Positions 42,101 through 52,800 are shown, numbered from the stretch's first letter. The stretch: DNA of 64,000 nucleotides from Desulfatitalea alkaliphila (GCF_022968795.1 NZ_JALJRB010000020.1:26556-90555); one strand, 5' to 3'. Numbers and translations are program-made. The notes: generated by a model from the sequence alone, not told the origin.

Positions 42101-42744
42101 AAAAAGGCGACTCTTCCACCGGCGCCCTGGCGCCCATGATGGCACAGATCGAAGGGCTGACCAAGCCCCAGCGCATCGGCATCTATGTGGGTGTGCTGGT
42201 GGTGATTGTGGGGCTCTCCATCTGGCTGCTGCTCTGGCCCAAACACCAGGATATCGACCGGCTGCAGAAGCAGTTGGCCGCCGTCGAAAAAGAATTGGCC
42301 ACCGCCAAGAAAAACGCGGCGGAGCTCAGCGATTGGCGCGCCCGGATGCAACAAAAGGAGGCGGAGTATCGCCAAGTGATGCTGGCGTTGCCGGAAAGCC
42401 AGGAGATTCCTTCCCTGCTGGCCGGTGTTTCCGAAGCGGGCAAGGATGCGGGTCTGGAGTTTCTCCTTTTCCAACCCAAAGCGGAAAACCGCAAGGACTT
42501 TTACGCCGAGATTCCGGTGGACATCGTGGTCAGCGGCTCCTATCACCAAGTGGCCCTCTTTTTCGACAAAGTGGCCAACTTGCCGCGCATCGTCAACATC
42601 CGCGATATCAAACTGGCTCCCCAGAGTCGAGACGATGACGGCGGCGTGCTGAACACCGCCTGCCAGGCGGTGACTTACAAGTTTATCGAAGCGGCCCCGC
42701 AACCAGCCGGCGGTCGGCAGCCGGCAGGACAACGAAGAAGGTAG
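42097..42744 (+). CDS. pilO: Type IV pilus assembly protein PilO
   Basis: 215 aa: short cytoplasmic tail, one membrane helix (about 29-48), coiled coil (about 50-95), and a C-terminal domain with the typical LPESQEIPSLLAGVSEAGKDAGL stretch (no longer motif quoted) and GSYHQVALFFDKVANLPRIV. It forms the inner-membrane alignment complex with PilN and PilP. The last ~12 residues are Gly/Gln/Arg-rich. Confidence 0.93.
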   Translation: MKKGDSSTGALAPMMAQIEGLTKPQRIGIYVGVLVVIVGLSIWLLLWPKHQDIDRLQKQLAAVEKELATAKKNAAELSDWRARMQQKEAEYRQVMLALPESQEIPSLLAGVSEAGKDAGLEFLLFQPKAENRKDFYAEIPVDIVVSGSYHQVALFFDKVANLPRIVNIRDIKLAPQSRDDDGGVLNTACQAVTYKFIEAAPQPAGGRQPAGQRRR

Positions 42745-42756
42745 GTGACGGCAGAC

Positions 42757-43587
42757 ATGAAGAGGCATCCTAATCTTTATCTTTTGCTGATTTTGTTTTG
42801 GCTGGTGCTGCTCACCGGCCTGATTGCCTGCGGTGAGGAACCGCCGCCCCCGGTCCAGCAACCGGCTACGGTGAGCAAGAAGATCGATGCGGAATCGCCA
42901 ACGCCGCCGGCCGCGGTTCCGGCAACGGAGCCGGCAACACCGGCGGCCCCTTCGGCTCCGGCGGCAAGTGAGCAAGCCGCCATGGACGCGGCGGATGGGG
43001 ATACGCCGGCTGAAGCGGCATCGCCCGAATCAGGCATTGCGGTGTCACCCGAAGGCGTGGACACGGTGCAAGCGGGTGAATCGGTTGCACAAGCGGAGGA
43101 GTCGCCACCGCAGGAGATATCCGACAGCAGCGATGCCGCACTGGCCAGCGAAATCGCAACCGCCGAGCCCTCGGATCTGGTTCGCGAATCGTTGCAGATG
43201 GCCGTCACCTATGACCCAACCGGTCGCTTCGATCCCTTCGAACCGCTGTTCAGGTCGGAACCTGAATCGAGCACCGAAACCGAACAGACCGCCTCCCAGC
43301 GTCGGGAACGGCGGGTGCCTCAGACGCCCCTGGAGCGGGTGGCCCTCAGCCAGTTGAAGGTGACGGCCATCATCCGGGCCGAAACCGGCAACCGCGCCCT
43401 TGTGGAGGATGGGACCGGCAAAGGTTATGTGGTGACCAAAGGGACCTATATGGGACTCAATGCCGGCCGGGTGATTGAGATCGATGCCGGTCGCATCGTG
43501 GTCGAGGAAGAGATAGAAAACGTCATGGGAGAGCTTAGAATCCAGCTTGCCGAGTTGAAACTTCAGAAACCCCCTGGAGAGTTTTAA
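42757..43587 (+). CDS. pilP: Type IV pilus lipoprotein PilP
   Basis: 276 aa from the ATG at 42757 (AGGTGA ribosome site); a GTG at 42745 directly after pilO is possible. The lipoprotein signal peptide ends in LIACGEE. A long Ala/Pro/Glu low-complexity linker (about 30-160) is unusually extended for PilP. The C-terminal PilP beta-domain (about 200-276) has LSQLKVTAIIRAETGNRALVEDG... and binds the N0 domain of PilQ. Confidence 0.9.
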   Translation: MKRHPNLYLLLILFWLVLLTGLIACGEEPPPPVQQPATVSKKIDAESPTPPAAVPATEPATPAAPSAPAASEQAAMDAADGDTPAEAASPESGIAVSPEGVDTVQAGESVAQAEESPPQEISDSSDAALASEIATAEPSDLVRESLQMAVTYDPTGRFDPFEPLFRSEPESSTETEQTASQRRERRVPQTPLERVALSQLKVTAIIRAETGNRALVEDGTGKGYVVTKGTYMGLNAGRVIEIDAGRIVVEEEIENVMGELRIQLAELKLQKPPGEF

Positions 43588-43588
43588 T

Positions 43589-45937
43589 ATGAAAACGCTT
43601 CGAGCAAACATCGCGGCCCTTGTCATTGTAACTTTCGGTTTGACGGCCATACTTTTCGGCTGCGCTTCCCAGACAGGTCCCGGGCAGGCGGCGGATGCCG
43701 CTGCGCCTGCCCGACTGACGGCCATCTCCGCGGTCAGCGCCGTCACCATGCCCGATGAGATACGGGTGAGTGTCACCGCCGACGGCCCCCTCACCTTTTC
43801 TTCTCTAAAGCAGCCCGATCCGCCGGCCGTGGTGCTCTACCTGCCCGAGACCTCTGTAGCGGAGACACGGGTGGCGCAACCCGAAGGTATCGAACTGATT
43901 CGGGGCATCACCGCCCGCCAGGGCAACGGACAGACCACGGCCCGCATCGAGGTGCAATTGGCCGCCGATCTGCCGTATATTGCCGTTCAGGAGGGCAACT
44001 CCATCCAACTCAGTTTCGACCGGGCCACCGCTGATCGGGCCATGGCTGCGGCCGCCGCACCCACTGCAACACCGGTGGTGCAGCCGGTTGCCTCGGCCGC
44101 CCAACCGACTCGGACAGTTGCCCCTCAAACGAGCGGGCAAACCAGGGCGAGCGGCACTGCTTGGGTCAACAAAATCGATTTTCTCAGCGAATCGGACGGC
44201 AAATCCACCCTGGTGGTGTGCACCACCCAACCGGTGGATTTCCGCATTCAAAAACAGGGTCCCCAGCGCATGGAGATTCAATTGCTGAACACACGGATTC
44301 CCTCCTACCGCCAGCGGCCTTTGATCACCACCCGTTTCAACAGCGCAGTGGACCGGGTATTGCCGGTGCAGCCCGACAAAGACAAAAGCGAATCGGTCAT
44401 CACCATCGAACTGCGTGAATCGGTCCCCTATGTGGCCGAACAGGCGGACAACCTGCTGTTTGTCTACTTCGATCCCTCCGCCGTGCCACCCAAGCCCTTG
44501 GAGCAAGCCCAGCTGCCCGCCTGGCAGAAAGTGCTCAGCGGCAAGGACGGCGAAATGTTCACCGAGCAGGTGGCCACCGCCCAGGACCGAAAAGCCTTGA
44601 CCGCCTTGCCCGACGCGAGGGGAGAGGAACCCCTGATCGATCCGCTGGAGATGGATCTTTCCCGGGAGGACATGGAGATTCGGGCTTTGTTGTCTCCCCA
44701 ACGCCGCACCTTCAGCGGTGAAAAAATCGCCCTCGACTTCTATGAAACCGACATCAAGAACGTCTTCCGCATTCTGCGGGAGGTGAGCGGCCAGAACTTC
44801 GCCATCGACCGGGACGTTTCCGGCCGTGTGACCATGTCTTTGGACAAACCGGTGCCCTGGGACCAGGTGCTTGATTTGGTATTGCGCATGAACCAGCTCG
44901 GCATGGTGCAGGAGGGGGACATCGTGCGCATCGCCACCGCCGAAACCCTCAAGCGAGAGGAAGACCTGCGCCGGTCCCAGCTGGAATCCCTGCGCAAGGC
45001 CCGCGAAGAGGTCAAGGCCCTGGAGCCCTTGATCACCCGGTACATCCCGGTCAGCTACTCCAACGCCCAGAGCGAAATCCGGCCCCACATCGAAAACGTT
45101 CTTACCAAGGGGCGCGGCAGCGTCACCGTGGACACCAAGAACAACCAGATCATCGTCACCGACACCCAGGCCGTGGTGCGCCAGGCCCAGGACATCGTGC
45201 GGCGCATCGACAAGGTCACTTCCCAGGTGGTGATAGAGGCCCGGGTCGTTGAGGTATCCACCAACTTTTCGCGTGAGCTCGGCATCACCTGGGACTTGAC
45301 TCACGGCCCCGGATTGCTGGGTGATTGGGCCATCGGCACCGATATGGCGATGAACTTTCCCTCGCAGGGCGGATCCAACATCGGCATCAGCTTTGCCCGC
45401 CTGACCGGGGTGCCCTTCGTGCTCAACGCCCAACTAAACGCCTTGGAAACCACCGGTGACGGCCGGATTCTCTCCTCGCCGCGTATCATGACGCTGGATA
45501 ACAAGACGGCACGTATAAAGCAGGGCGTCGAGTATCCCTACCTGGAACGGGACTCGGCCGGCGGCTCATCGGTCAAATTCAAGAACATCGATCTGCTGCT
45601 GGAGGTGACGCCCCAGGTGACACCGGACGACCGCATCGCCATGACCATCTTCATCACCAAGAACGACGTGGCCGGTATCACCGCCGGTGTTCCGTCGGTG
45701 GCCACCAACGAAGCGGAAACCGAACTGCTGGTCAACGACGGGGACACCATCGTCATCGGCGGTATCATCAAAACCTCCGAGGCAACCGGCCAGGACAGCT
45801 TTCCCGGTCTCGGCCGTATTCCGGTCCTGGGATGGTTGTTCAAGAACACCTCCCGAACCAAACAAAACAGTGAGCTGTTGATCTTCATCACGCCGCGCAT
45901 CGTGCAGCTGGAGCAGGCGGTGGCGACGATGCAGTAG
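43589..45937 (+). CDS. pilQ: Type IV pilus outer-membrane secretin PilQ
   Basis: 782 aa. The lipoprotein-like signal has C25 in ILFGCAS. Two AMIN domains (about 55-135 and 190-290) bind peptidoglycan. A secretin N0 (STN) domain (about 385-450) is marked by DIKNVFRILREVSGQNF. It is followed by an N1/KH domain and the secretin core (about 560-780) with ITPRIVQLE at the end. It forms the gated pore for the pilus fibre. Last gene of the pil operon; SD GGAG 7 nt before the ATG. Confidence 0.96.
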   Translation: MKTLRANIAALVIVTFGLTAILFGCASQTGPGQAADAAAPARLTAISAVSAVTMPDEIRVSVTADGPLTFSSLKQPDPPAVVLYLPETSVAETRVAQPEGIELIRGITARQGNGQTTARIEVQLAADLPYIAVQEGNSIQLSFDRATADRAMAAAAAPTATPVVQPVASAAQPTRTVAPQTSGQTRASGTAWVNKIDFLSESDGKSTLVVCTTQPVDFRIQKQGPQRMEIQLLNTRIPSYRQRPLITTRFNSAVDRVLPVQPDKDKSESVITIELRESVPYVAEQADNLLFVYFDPSAVPPKPLEQAQLPAWQKVLSGKDGEMFTEQVATAQDRKALTALPDARGEEPLIDPLEMDLSREDMEIRALLSPQRRTFSGEKIALDFYETDIKNVFRILREVSGQNFAIDRDVSGRVTMSLDKPVPWDQVLDLVLRMNQLGMVQEGDIVRIATAETLKREEDLRRSQLESLRKAREEVKALEPLITRYIPVSYSNAQSEIRPHIENVLTKGRGSVTVDTKNNQIIVTDTQAVVRQAQDIVRRIDKVTSQVVIEARVVEVSTNFSRELGITWDLTHGPGLLGDWAIGTDMAMNFPSQGGSNIGISFARLTGVPFVLNAQLNALETTGDGRILSSPRIMTLDNKTARIKQGVEYPYLERDSAGGSSVKFKNIDLLLEVTPQVTPDDRIAMTIFITKNDVAGITAGVPSVATNEAETELLVNDGDTIVIGGIIKTSEATGQDSFPGLGRIPVLGWLFKNTSRTKQNSELLIFITPRIVQLEQAVATMQ

Positions 45938-46051
45938 TGAATGAACCGTCAATTCGCAAAAGAGAAAAGGCAATTTGGAAAAACCATATTGGCCAAAAAT
46001 TGATCATAACGAACGAATGAGCGACAAGATCGCAAAAAATTGGAGGCATTG

Positions 46052-46885
46052 ATGCGACGAGCGTCCTGGAAAAAATCGGGGTTGGTGATGACTGTTTTTT
46101 GGGCAATGCTGGCCCTTGTGGCTGGGTGCAGCAGCGGTGGTTTGGATGAGATGGGGCAACGATACATGGCTTTTCTGGAGGCTGAAGATTTTTCTTCCGG
46201 AGATGGTACTTTGGCAATCGATGTGGCCCAAGATGACTGCAACATCAATGCATTGGATCCCGATTGGGAGGACTTTGGTCCGGCGATCGGCAATGTTACC
46301 GTAACCGTAAGCGAGGACGCTCTTGGAATCACGCTCGAAAGTTACACCATTCACTATGAGCCTTTAGAGAGCCCTGATGGGACCTCGACAACCATGCCGC
46401 CCCGTTTGGAATCAATTTATAATGGCGCTTACACTATGGACATACAGTCTGGAGCCAGTGGAACCTTTTCGATCACACTCATGTCTGTAGATACCAAGCA
46501 GGAATTCCAAGATAAATCAGGATGGTCTTGGTATACGGAGTACCCGGAATGGCTTGAGGTCTGGAATGCGAAAGTAGCTGAGGTCAATGATCAGCGTGAT
46601 GTAGTAGAGGAAATTAAAGACCAGGTTGCTCGCCTCCCCGAAGGCTCAGAAGAGAGAAAGGTTTTGGAAGCGGAAGAGGCAATAGAACAAAGAAGATTGG
46701 ATAGACTGAATGAGGAACTTGAAGCACTCCAATCCCAAGAAGTTCTACACTTTTGGGTTTCACCCGCCCTTGATATGGCCAGGTACAATTTGCGTCTTAC
46801 CCTGAATTTCCGTGATACACACAACAAAAGCCGAACCATCGTTCTTAATCGCACTCTGTGGTTGTACAATGTGGATAATTGTTAG
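46052..46885 (+). CDS. Hypothetical lipoprotein, A+T-richer than its surroundings
   Basis: 277 aa with a lipoprotein signal peptide (LALVAGCSSG). The middle region looks beta-rich (VTVTVSEDALGITLESYTI, YTMDIQSGASGTFSITL). A coiled coil follows (about 170-240: VNDQRDVVEEIKDQ..., RLDRLNEELEALQSQ), then a final beta-rich segment. No family recognised. Base composition and codon use are clearly less G+C-rich than pilQ, suggesting transfer. The start has GGAGG with good spacing. It is 114 nt behind pilQ. Confidence 0.8.
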   Translation: MRRASWKKSGLVMTVFWAMLALVAGCSSGGLDEMGQRYMAFLEAEDFSSGDGTLAIDVAQDDCNINALDPDWEDFGPAIGNVTVTVSEDALGITLESYTIHYEPLESPDGTSTTMPPRLESIYNGAYTMDIQSGASGTFSITLMSVDTKQEFQDKSGWSWYTEYPEWLEVWNAKVAEVNDQRDVVEEIKDQVARLPEGSEERKVLEAEEAIEQRRLDRLNEELEALQSQEVLHFWVSPALDMARYNLRLTLNFRDTHNKSRTIVLNRTLWLYNVDNC

Positions 46886-47162
46886 AAACTGATAAACATG
46901 GTCGGTTGCGTTGAACTGCCAGAACATATTAAGCTCATCCAGAATAGAAGGATGTGATTTTGAAAAGAAGGGGTCGCCATATCCTTCAAAGCTGAGGCCA
47001 GAAGAGACCGGACAAAAAAAGCTTTTCACATGGGGCCTTAAGCACTGTTGCTTAGGCAGTTCATTCAATAGAAAACGAAGATTTCTTGGTATTCAGAAGA
47101 AGATGGCGTTGAGTTGACCAAACATCAGCCAACCGTGCGTCGCGGGATTTACACTTTCTTGC
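46886..47162. other. A+T-richer intergenic region
   Basis: 277 nt between the lipoprotein and the PilW-type gene (convergent). Base composition continues that of the lipoprotein gene. Short frames on both strands are not supported by ribosome sites or protein-like composition. I see no terminator or repeat. Confidence 0.4.
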
Positions 47163-47954
47163 CTACCGAATCCCCAACCGCTGCCGCGCCTTTACCGCAA
47201 CTTCACTGTCTCGGGGAGCCAGGTCCAGGGCCGTTTCGTATGCGGTGCGTGCCTGGAGCCCCTGGCCGGTGAGCAGATAGGCCTCACCCAGCAGAAAATG
47301 GATTTCAGCTATCTTGGGTGACATATCCCGCGCCTTTTCCAGGTGGGGTATGGCCTGGCGCCCCTGGTTGAGGGCCAGGTGCGTGCGTCCCATGCCCACC
47401 AGTGCGTTCAGCAGATCCTGCTGCAATTTGAGGGCCTCGCGGTAGTAGGACAGGGCGGTGGTGTACTCCTGCTTGTTGTAGTGGGCCCAGCCCAAATTGG
47501 AGTAGGCGTACTGGGGCGTGGCGTAGAGCACGTCCTGCTTGATCTCCTGAAAAATGTCGATGGCCGCATCCCATTCCCCCACGGTCATGTAGGCCGCCCC
47601 CAGGTTGTTGCGTGCGGCGGTGAAACTTGGCTTTAGCTCAACGGCGCGCTTGAAGTGGGTGATGGCTTCGGGCATGCGCTTGCGGGCCATGTAGCAAAGG
47701 CCAAGGGCGTCGTGCACCAGCGGATCCCTGGGATTGAGGCGTTCGGCCTCCATCAGCTCCCGCAGGGCGGCGGTGTAGTTGCCTTGGCGCATGTAGGCTT
47801 CCCCGATTTCCCGTTTGGCGGTGGAGAGCGCCTCGTTGTGCTGGGCACGCTGGCCGCCGCACCCCCACAGCAGGGTTAAGATCAGGGCCCCCGACAGCAG
47901 CACTGCCATCCGTTTCGATAATCGGGTCGATAATCGGGCATGTTCGCGTATCAT
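47163..47954 (-). CDS. PilW/PilF-type TPR lipoprotein for pilus stability
   Basis: 263 aa. Lipoprotein signal with LLWGCGG. Then about five to six TPR units: GEAYMRQGNYTAALRELMEAERLNP, LGLCYMARKRMPEAITHFKRAVEL, LGAAYMTVGEWDAAIDIFQEI and others. PilW/PilF helps secretin PilQ reach and assemble in the outer membrane. Placement beside pilMNOPQ on the opposite strand supports the call. The start has GGAGG 10 nt upstream. Confidence 0.85.
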   Translation of the reverse strand: MIREHARLSTRLSKRMAVLLSGALILTLLWGCGGQRAQHNEALSTAKREIGEAYMRQGNYTAALRELMEAERLNPRDPLVHDALGLCYMARKRMPEAITHFKRAVELKPSFTAARNNLGAAYMTVGEWDAAIDIFQEIKQDVLYATPQYAYSNLGWAHYNKQEYTTALSYYREALKLQQDLLNALVGMGRTHLALNQGRQAIPHLEKARDMSPKIAEIHFLLGEAYLLTGQGLQARTAYETALDLAPRDSEVAVKARQRLGIR

Positions 47955-47996
47955 TAAGCTGTTTCCTCCGGATATGTGGTTGGTCGCTTCGTCCCG

Positions 47997-49748
47997 CTAC
48001 CAGGTGACCACGGCCACACCATTGGCGCCGATCAGATCGGTGATGGCCGAATGCAGGGAAAAGGGGGCCAGCAGGGTGCGCTTTGCGGTTGCAGGATCGT
48101 CGACCAGCAACCCCTGAATGGTAACGGTGGTGTTGTAGGTCGGCGGCCGCTGGGCACCGGCAAAACTGGGTTGTTCGAGAAAGGGCGTTTCCAGGGCCGC
48201 CAGCAGCTGGGCGGCAATGGTGGTGTAATCGGCTTCGGGGGCGATTTGCACCACATGCAGGCCGCTCTGGCGGATGGCTTTGACCGCGTCGCCGTACAAT
48301 TCGCCGAAATCGACCAAGACCTCGCGACCGTCAGGGGAGTTGACCAGGTTGGCATAAGCTTGGATCTGGATCCCGGCATAGGGGAAGGAGATGGCCACGT
48401 TGGGGACGAAGCTGTAACCCAAAGCGCGGGTCAGCCGTTGTACGAAATCCTTTTGGCCCATGGGGATCAAGGTCAGAACGTCCCTGACGGCGTGGCGTTC
48501 GGCCGGCGCTGTGGTGGCGCCATCTTCTTCGCCGCCGGGCAGCAGCTCTTTGAGCACGATGCCGTTTTGTTCCAGGTAGCGCCGCAGGGGAACAGGTGTT
48601 TGCTCTGCCGGGCCGGCAATGGGACTGATGCACAGCCGGCGTTGGTCCCTTTGGGGCTTGATCCATTTTGCCCGCACCGTTACCTGCACCCCCTGGTCTT
48701 CGAATCCCACCTCTTCGCCGGTATCGACTGGCTGTTGGATGGCTTCGAAGATGGCCCCCACCACAGCCGGTACGGACGACTGGGCGTCGTAGGCGATCAC
48801 CTTGGTATCGGGCCACTGGGATTGCACCAGGGCAGCATTGCGATCCATGATGGTGCCGTCCTGAGTGAAAAGCAGCTTTTCGGCGCTCATTTCCATCAGT
48901 GGATGGCGGGACAGATCGACTTCGAAATCTCTGCCGGCGGGGCCTTCGGGCAGGAAATAGGTACCCCTGTCGCGCAGTTCGCCGCCCACCACGGCGGCTG
49001 CCTGGGCCAACACCCCTTCGGGCGACCCGTCGCCGGGGGCCTGCGCTAAGGGTTCGGCACCGGGACGCAGGGGCGCAGCGGCACTTGCGCGGGTGCTATC
49101 GGCATCCAGGGTTTCCTTGAGATTGCCGGCTTCATCGAACATGTCGGCATACCACGCCTCGTCCCGCATGGAGGGATCGGGTAGATAGAGCCGCTGTCCC
49201 GCATAGATGAGATCCAGATCGGTCACTTGTGGGTTGGCGGCCTGAAATAACTTGATCCCTTCCTGGTAAGCGCGCGTGCCGACACGACCGTAACGAGCCG
49301 AGATCAATTGGGAAACGGTGTCGCCCCGGCGCACCTGATAGTGCTCGGCGTGCTGGTGAATCACCTCCTCCACTTTGGCCAGGGTGACGAAGGGAATGGT
49401 GATCACGCCGCTGGCCTGGCCGGGCAGGGTGCCGTGTTCCAGCTTGCGCAGGGGAATGTCGATGGTCTGTCCGGGCCGGATCATGTCGATGTCGCGCACA
49501 TGGGGATTGAGCCGTTCGAAAATCCCCAGGAAATCGCGGAAATCGTGGTGGGCAATCTCTCCCTTTTGCCGAAAAATCTTCAGCACCCAATCCCCGGCCT
49601 GCACCACGTAGGGTTCGCACAGGATGTCCCAGCCCCGATCATAACGCACGATGTAATTTTTATAGACCAACCCGCTGGCAGCGGCATCGTCCATGGGCGC
49701 GGACCATGTGAAGGCACAACACAAGAGCAGCAGTGCGATCCGCCGCAT
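47997..49748 (-). CDS. Exported LysM-domain protein
   Basis: 583 aa. The signal peptide is MRRIALLLLCCAFTW...AAASG. Two LysM peptidoglycan-binding modules are visible: VVQAGDWVLKIFRQKG with a FERLNPHVRDIDMIRPGQ segment, and YQVRRGDTVSQLISARYG with NPQVTDLDLIYAGQ. The C-terminal ~350 residues have no known domain. The start at 49748 is chosen for the signal peptide and GGGAG site; a longer start at 49793 is possible. Being next to the PilW gene it could be a pilus/cell-wall linker like FimV. Confidence 0.75.
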   Translation of the reverse strand: MRRIALLLLCCAFTWSAPMDDAAASGLVYKNYIVRYDRGWDILCEPYVVQAGDWVLKIFRQKGEIAHHDFRDFLGIFERLNPHVRDIDMIRPGQTIDIPLRKLEHGTLPGQASGVITIPFVTLAKVEEVIHQHAEHYQVRRGDTVSQLISARYGRVGTRAYQEGIKLFQAANPQVTDLDLIYAGQRLYLPDPSMRDEAWYADMFDEAGNLKETLDADSTRASAAAPLRPGAEPLAQAPGDGSPEGVLAQAAAVVGGELRDRGTYFLPEGPAGRDFEVDLSRHPLMEMSAEKLLFTQDGTIMDRNAALVQSQWPDTKVIAYDAQSSVPAVVGAIFEAIQQPVDTGEEVGFEDQGVQVTVRAKWIKPQRDQRRLCISPIAGPAEQTPVPLRRYLEQNGIVLKELLPGGEEDGATTAPAERHAVRDVLTLIPMGQKDFVQRLTRALGYSFVPNVAISFPYAGIQIQAYANLVNSPDGREVLVDFGELYGDAVKAIRQSGLHVVQIAPEADYTTIAAQLLAALETPFLEQPSFAGAQRPPTYNTTVTIQGLLVDDPATAKRTLLAPFSLHSAITDLIGANGVAVVTW

Positions 49749-49834
49749 TTTGCTCCCGGTATTCAAAGTGTTGGGTGTGGGGTCAAAGCTCATGGTTCGT
49801 TCCGCGCCTCGATGCGGTGCTGTTTGCAAAGGTT

Positions 49835-51340
49835 TCAGGAACGCTTTTTCAAGTCCAGGTCCCCGGCGATGGCGCTGGTGATGGCCTGGACGAAGCGTTC
49901 AAGGTCTTGGCCATCGAGGGGCGCGCCGGGGGACGGCACCCGCTCTAGGTCGCGGGGATGCATGTAAACCGGCGCATTGATCAGCTCCGGATCGGGTTGC
50001 ACTTCATAATCGGCCGGGAAGCGGTTTTCGAAATACAGCTCCTGAAAACCGACAAATTTAAGGGCGTGGGCCGTTGCGTCGAGGACGGCGGTCGCCTGGC
50101 GTTCGACGACGCCCTGCGCCAATGCATGGGCCAGTCCGGCCAGACATTCGCCGCCGTGGGTGCAGGCGATGTGCCCGTTGCGGTTGGCGCGCAATTGCCA
50201 ATCCATGATGGCCTGTTCGGTCACCTGGACGACATGGACCCGTTGCCGGCCGGCGGTTTCATCGTAATGGCGGGCGAGTTCGATCACCCGTGGCATGGAA
50301 ACGGGATTGCCGATCATGGCTGCCTGGGCCACCGAAGGCCGCACCGATTGCGCTACGAAACGGCGCTTGGCGGTCTCGGCTTCCCGGTAGTACTGGTAGA
50401 CCGGATCGGCATGGGCCGACTGCACCCCGAGAATCATGGGCAGATCGTCGATCAGGCCCACTTGGTGAAACTTGAGAAAACCGCTCATCACGGCGGTGAT
50501 GTTGCCGGCGTTGCCAATGGGTACCACCACCACCTTGTCGGCCATTTCATATTCAAAGGCCTGGGCGATTTCGTAGGCGTAGGATTCCTGCCCCAGAATG
50601 CGCCAAGCGTTCTTTGAATTGAGCAGGGCCACGTCGTACTGCTCCGACAATGCCTCCACGACCTTCATGCAGTCGTCGAACACGCCGGGAATTTCGTAGA
50701 CCCGGGCGCCGCTGCCCAGGGGCTGGGAGAGTTGCTGGGGGGTCACCTTTTTGTGAGGCAGCAATACCGCCGACTTGATGCGGGGTTGCAAATAGGCGGC
50801 ATAGAGCGCCGCGGCGGCGGAGGTGTCGCCCGTGGAGGCGCACACCGCCAACACTTCGGAGAGCACGCCGCTGCGAATCAAAAAGTTGATGTAGCTCAAG
50901 GCGCTGGCCATGCCGCGATCCTTGAACGAGGCACTGGGGTTCTGGCCGTCGTTTTTGAAGAAAAACCGCATGCCCACCCGTTCCTGCAGGGGCGCGTTGG
51001 CCATTACCATGGGGGTGTGCCCTTCACCCAGGTACACCACCGCATCCAGGGGGATGATCGGACCGATGAACTCATGATAGCGATAGATGCCGGTCAGGGC
51101 CGGTATGGTCAGCATGCGGCGGTAGTCGAAAAGTCGGCGCCAATGCTCGGGAGATCGCTTTTTCAGCCGGTCGAATCGCCGGTCATGAATCAGCAGCACC
51201 CGTCCGCACTCCGGACAGGTGTAGAGCAGCGTGCGGATGTCGAATTCGGCGGCGCAGCCCAAGCAGCGGTAGAACAACTCGCCGGACGGCGTGGGGACCA
51301 GGTCGGGTTGCAGCGCTTCGGGGAACTGTTCCGGTTTCAT
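49835..51340 (-). CDS. thrC: Threonine synthase
   Basis: 501 aa. PLP enzyme converting O-phosphohomoserine to threonine. An N-terminal zinc-ribbon-like segment (CLGCAAEF...CPEC, residues ~26-51) precedes the fold-type II core. The PLP lysine lies in [18 protein letters not shown] is the phosphate-binding loop. The length and N-terminal ribbon fit the longer archaeal/delta-proteobacterial group. The start overlaps the serS stop by 4 nt. Confidence 0.92.
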   Translation of the reverse strand: MKPEQFPEALQPDLVPTPSGELFYRCLGCAAEFDIRTLLYTCPECGRVLLIHDRRFDRLKKRSPEHWRRLFDYRRMLTIPALTGIYRYHEFIGPIIPLDAVVYLGEGHTPMVMANAPLQERVGMRFFFKNDGQNPSASFKDRGMASALSYINFLIRSGVLSEVLAVCASTGDTSAAAALYAAYLQPRIKSAVLLPHKKVTPQQLSQPLGSGARVYEIPGVFDDCMKVVEALSEQYDVALLNSKNAWRILGQESYAYEIAQAFEYEMADKVVVVPIGNAGNITAVMSGFLKFHQVGLIDDLPMILGVQSAHADPVYQYYREAETAKRRFVAQSVRPSVAQAAMIGNPVSMPRVIELARHYDETAGRQRVHVVQVTEQAIMDWQLRANRNGHIACTHGGECLAGLAHALAQGVVERQATAVLDATAHALKFVGFQELYFENRFPADYEVQPDPELINAPVYMHPRDLERVPSPGAPLDGQDLERFVQAITSAIAGDLDLKKRS

Positions 51341-52611
51341 CGGCCAATGGTGTCCTTTCCACCCATGTAGGGACGCAGTGCCTCGGGCACGGCCACCGTG
51401 CCGTCGGCGCGCTGATAGTTTTCCAGCAGGGCCGCCACCGTGCGGCCCACGGCCAACCCTGAACCGTTGAGGGTGTGCACCAGTTGGGTGCCTTTACGTC
51501 CTTTTTCCTTGAACCGGATGTTGGCGCGGCGGGCCTGAAAAGATTCGAAATTGCTGCACGAGGATATTTCCCGGTAGACCCCCTGGGCCGGCATCCACAC
51601 TTCGATATCATAGGTCTTGGCCGCCGAAAAACCCAGATCGCCGCTGCAAAGGGTTACCACCCGGTAAGCCAGGCCCAGGCGCCGCAGAATGGTTTCGGCA
51701 TTGTCCAGCAAGCGTTCCAACTCTTCGTAGGAGCTTTCAGGACGGGTGAATTTGACCAACTCCACCTTGTTGAACTGGTGCTGGCGAATCAAGCCGCGGG
51801 TGTCCTTGCCGTAGGAACCGGCTTCGGAACGAAAACAGGGGGTGTAGGCCGTATAGTAAATGGGCAGCTGCGCTTCGGTCAAGATTTCATCCTGGTGGAT
51901 GTTGGTGACCGGCACTTCAGCCGTGGGAATCAGAAAATAGTCCCAATTCTCCAATTTGAACAAATCGTCCGCAAATTTGGGCAGCTGACCGGTGTTGGTC
52001 ATGGACCGGCGATTGACCAAAAACGGCGGCAACACCTCGGTGTAGCCGTGCTCTCCGGTGTGGGTGTCGAGCATGAAGTTGATCAAGGCCCTTTCAAGGC
52101 GCGCCCCGGCGCCGAGGTAAAGGGGAAAGCGGGCGCCGGCGATGCGTGCGGCACGGGTGAAATCGAGAATTCCCAGTTGCTCGCCGATATCCCAGTGGCC
52201 CTTGGGCGTGAAATCGAAAACCGGCGGTTGACCGACGGTTTTCAACACCGGGTTGTCTTCCTCCGAAAGGCCCGGCGGCACCGAGGCGTGGGGCAGATTG
52301 GGCATCTCCAGCAAAAGACCGCCGAGGATTTGCTCTTGTTCGGCCAGATCCTTTTCCAGCCCCTTGATCCGTTCGCCCACGGTTCGCATTTCGGCCATCA
52401 TCGTACCGGCATCGCCGCCTTGCCGCTTGATGTCGGCGATCTGTTCGGAAACCACGTTGCGTTGGTGGCGCAACTGCTCGATTTCGGACAATATGTCGAC
52501 CCGTTGTGCATCGGCTCGGGTAAACGCCACCAGGTCCACGGCAGCGCCCCGCGCCTTCAGGGCGGCCTCCACGGTGGGGAAATTTTGTCTTACAAACTTG
52601 ATTTCCAGCAT
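51337..52611 (-). CDS. serS: Seryl-tRNA synthetase
   Basis: 424 aa, class II synthetase. The N-terminal tRNA-binding coiled coil covers about 25-105 (KARGAAVDL..., DLAEQEQIL). The catalytic core has [15 protein letters not shown], motif 2 ([18 protein letters not shown]) and motif 3 ([16 protein letters not shown]). The start [12 protein letters not shown] is the canonical one. It leads a two-gene operon with thrC. Confidence 0.97.
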   Translation of the reverse strand: MLEIKFVRQNFPTVEAALKARGAAVDLVAFTRADAQRVDILSEIEQLRHQRNVVSEQIADIKRQGGDAGTMMAEMRTVGERIKGLEKDLAEQEQILGGLLLEMPNLPHASVPPGLSEEDNPVLKTVGQPPVFDFTPKGHWDIGEQLGILDFTRAARIAGARFPLYLGAGARLERALINFMLDTHTGEHGYTEVLPPFLVNRRSMTNTGQLPKFADDLFKLENWDYFLIPTAEVPVTNIHQDEILTEAQLPIYYTAYTPCFRSEAGSYGKDTRGLIRQHQFNKVELVKFTRPESSYEELERLLDNAETILRRLGLAYRVVTLCSGDLGFSAAKTYDIEVWMPAQGVYREISSCSNFESFQARRANIRFKEKGRKGTQLVHTLNGSGLAVGRTVAALLENYQRADGTVAVPEALRPYMGGKDTIGR

Positions 52612-52766
52612 CGGAATACCTATATTGAACGGAATTTGCCGATGAAAACCGGTTGTTATGTCCCGATCGGCCATCGACGAAAACCACGGCCCCGCGCTGG
52701 GGGTCGCGTGGCAACAATGGCCCGACTCTACTGTAAGCCTGTGATTTAGTCAATGATCATTGCGAG

Positions 52767-52800
52767 TTGAATTGGTGGCCCGTGATATCGGGCGGTTCAA
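52767..52800 (+). promoter_or_regulatory. Nested palindrome before the 5-formyl-THF cyclo-ligase gene
   Basis: TTGAA/TTCAA outside (52767-52771, 52796-52800) and GCCCG-TGATAT-CGGGC inside (52778-52793), in the divergent gap between serS and the cyclo-ligase gene, 30 nt before the ATG. It could be an operator or a leader hairpin. 6S RNA often precedes this gene in other proteobacteria, but I do not see its fold here. Confidence 0.35.

Noticed and set aside
46911..47117. 68-codon frame behind the lipoprotein gene
   Set aside because: No ribosome site; mixed composition without domain signs.
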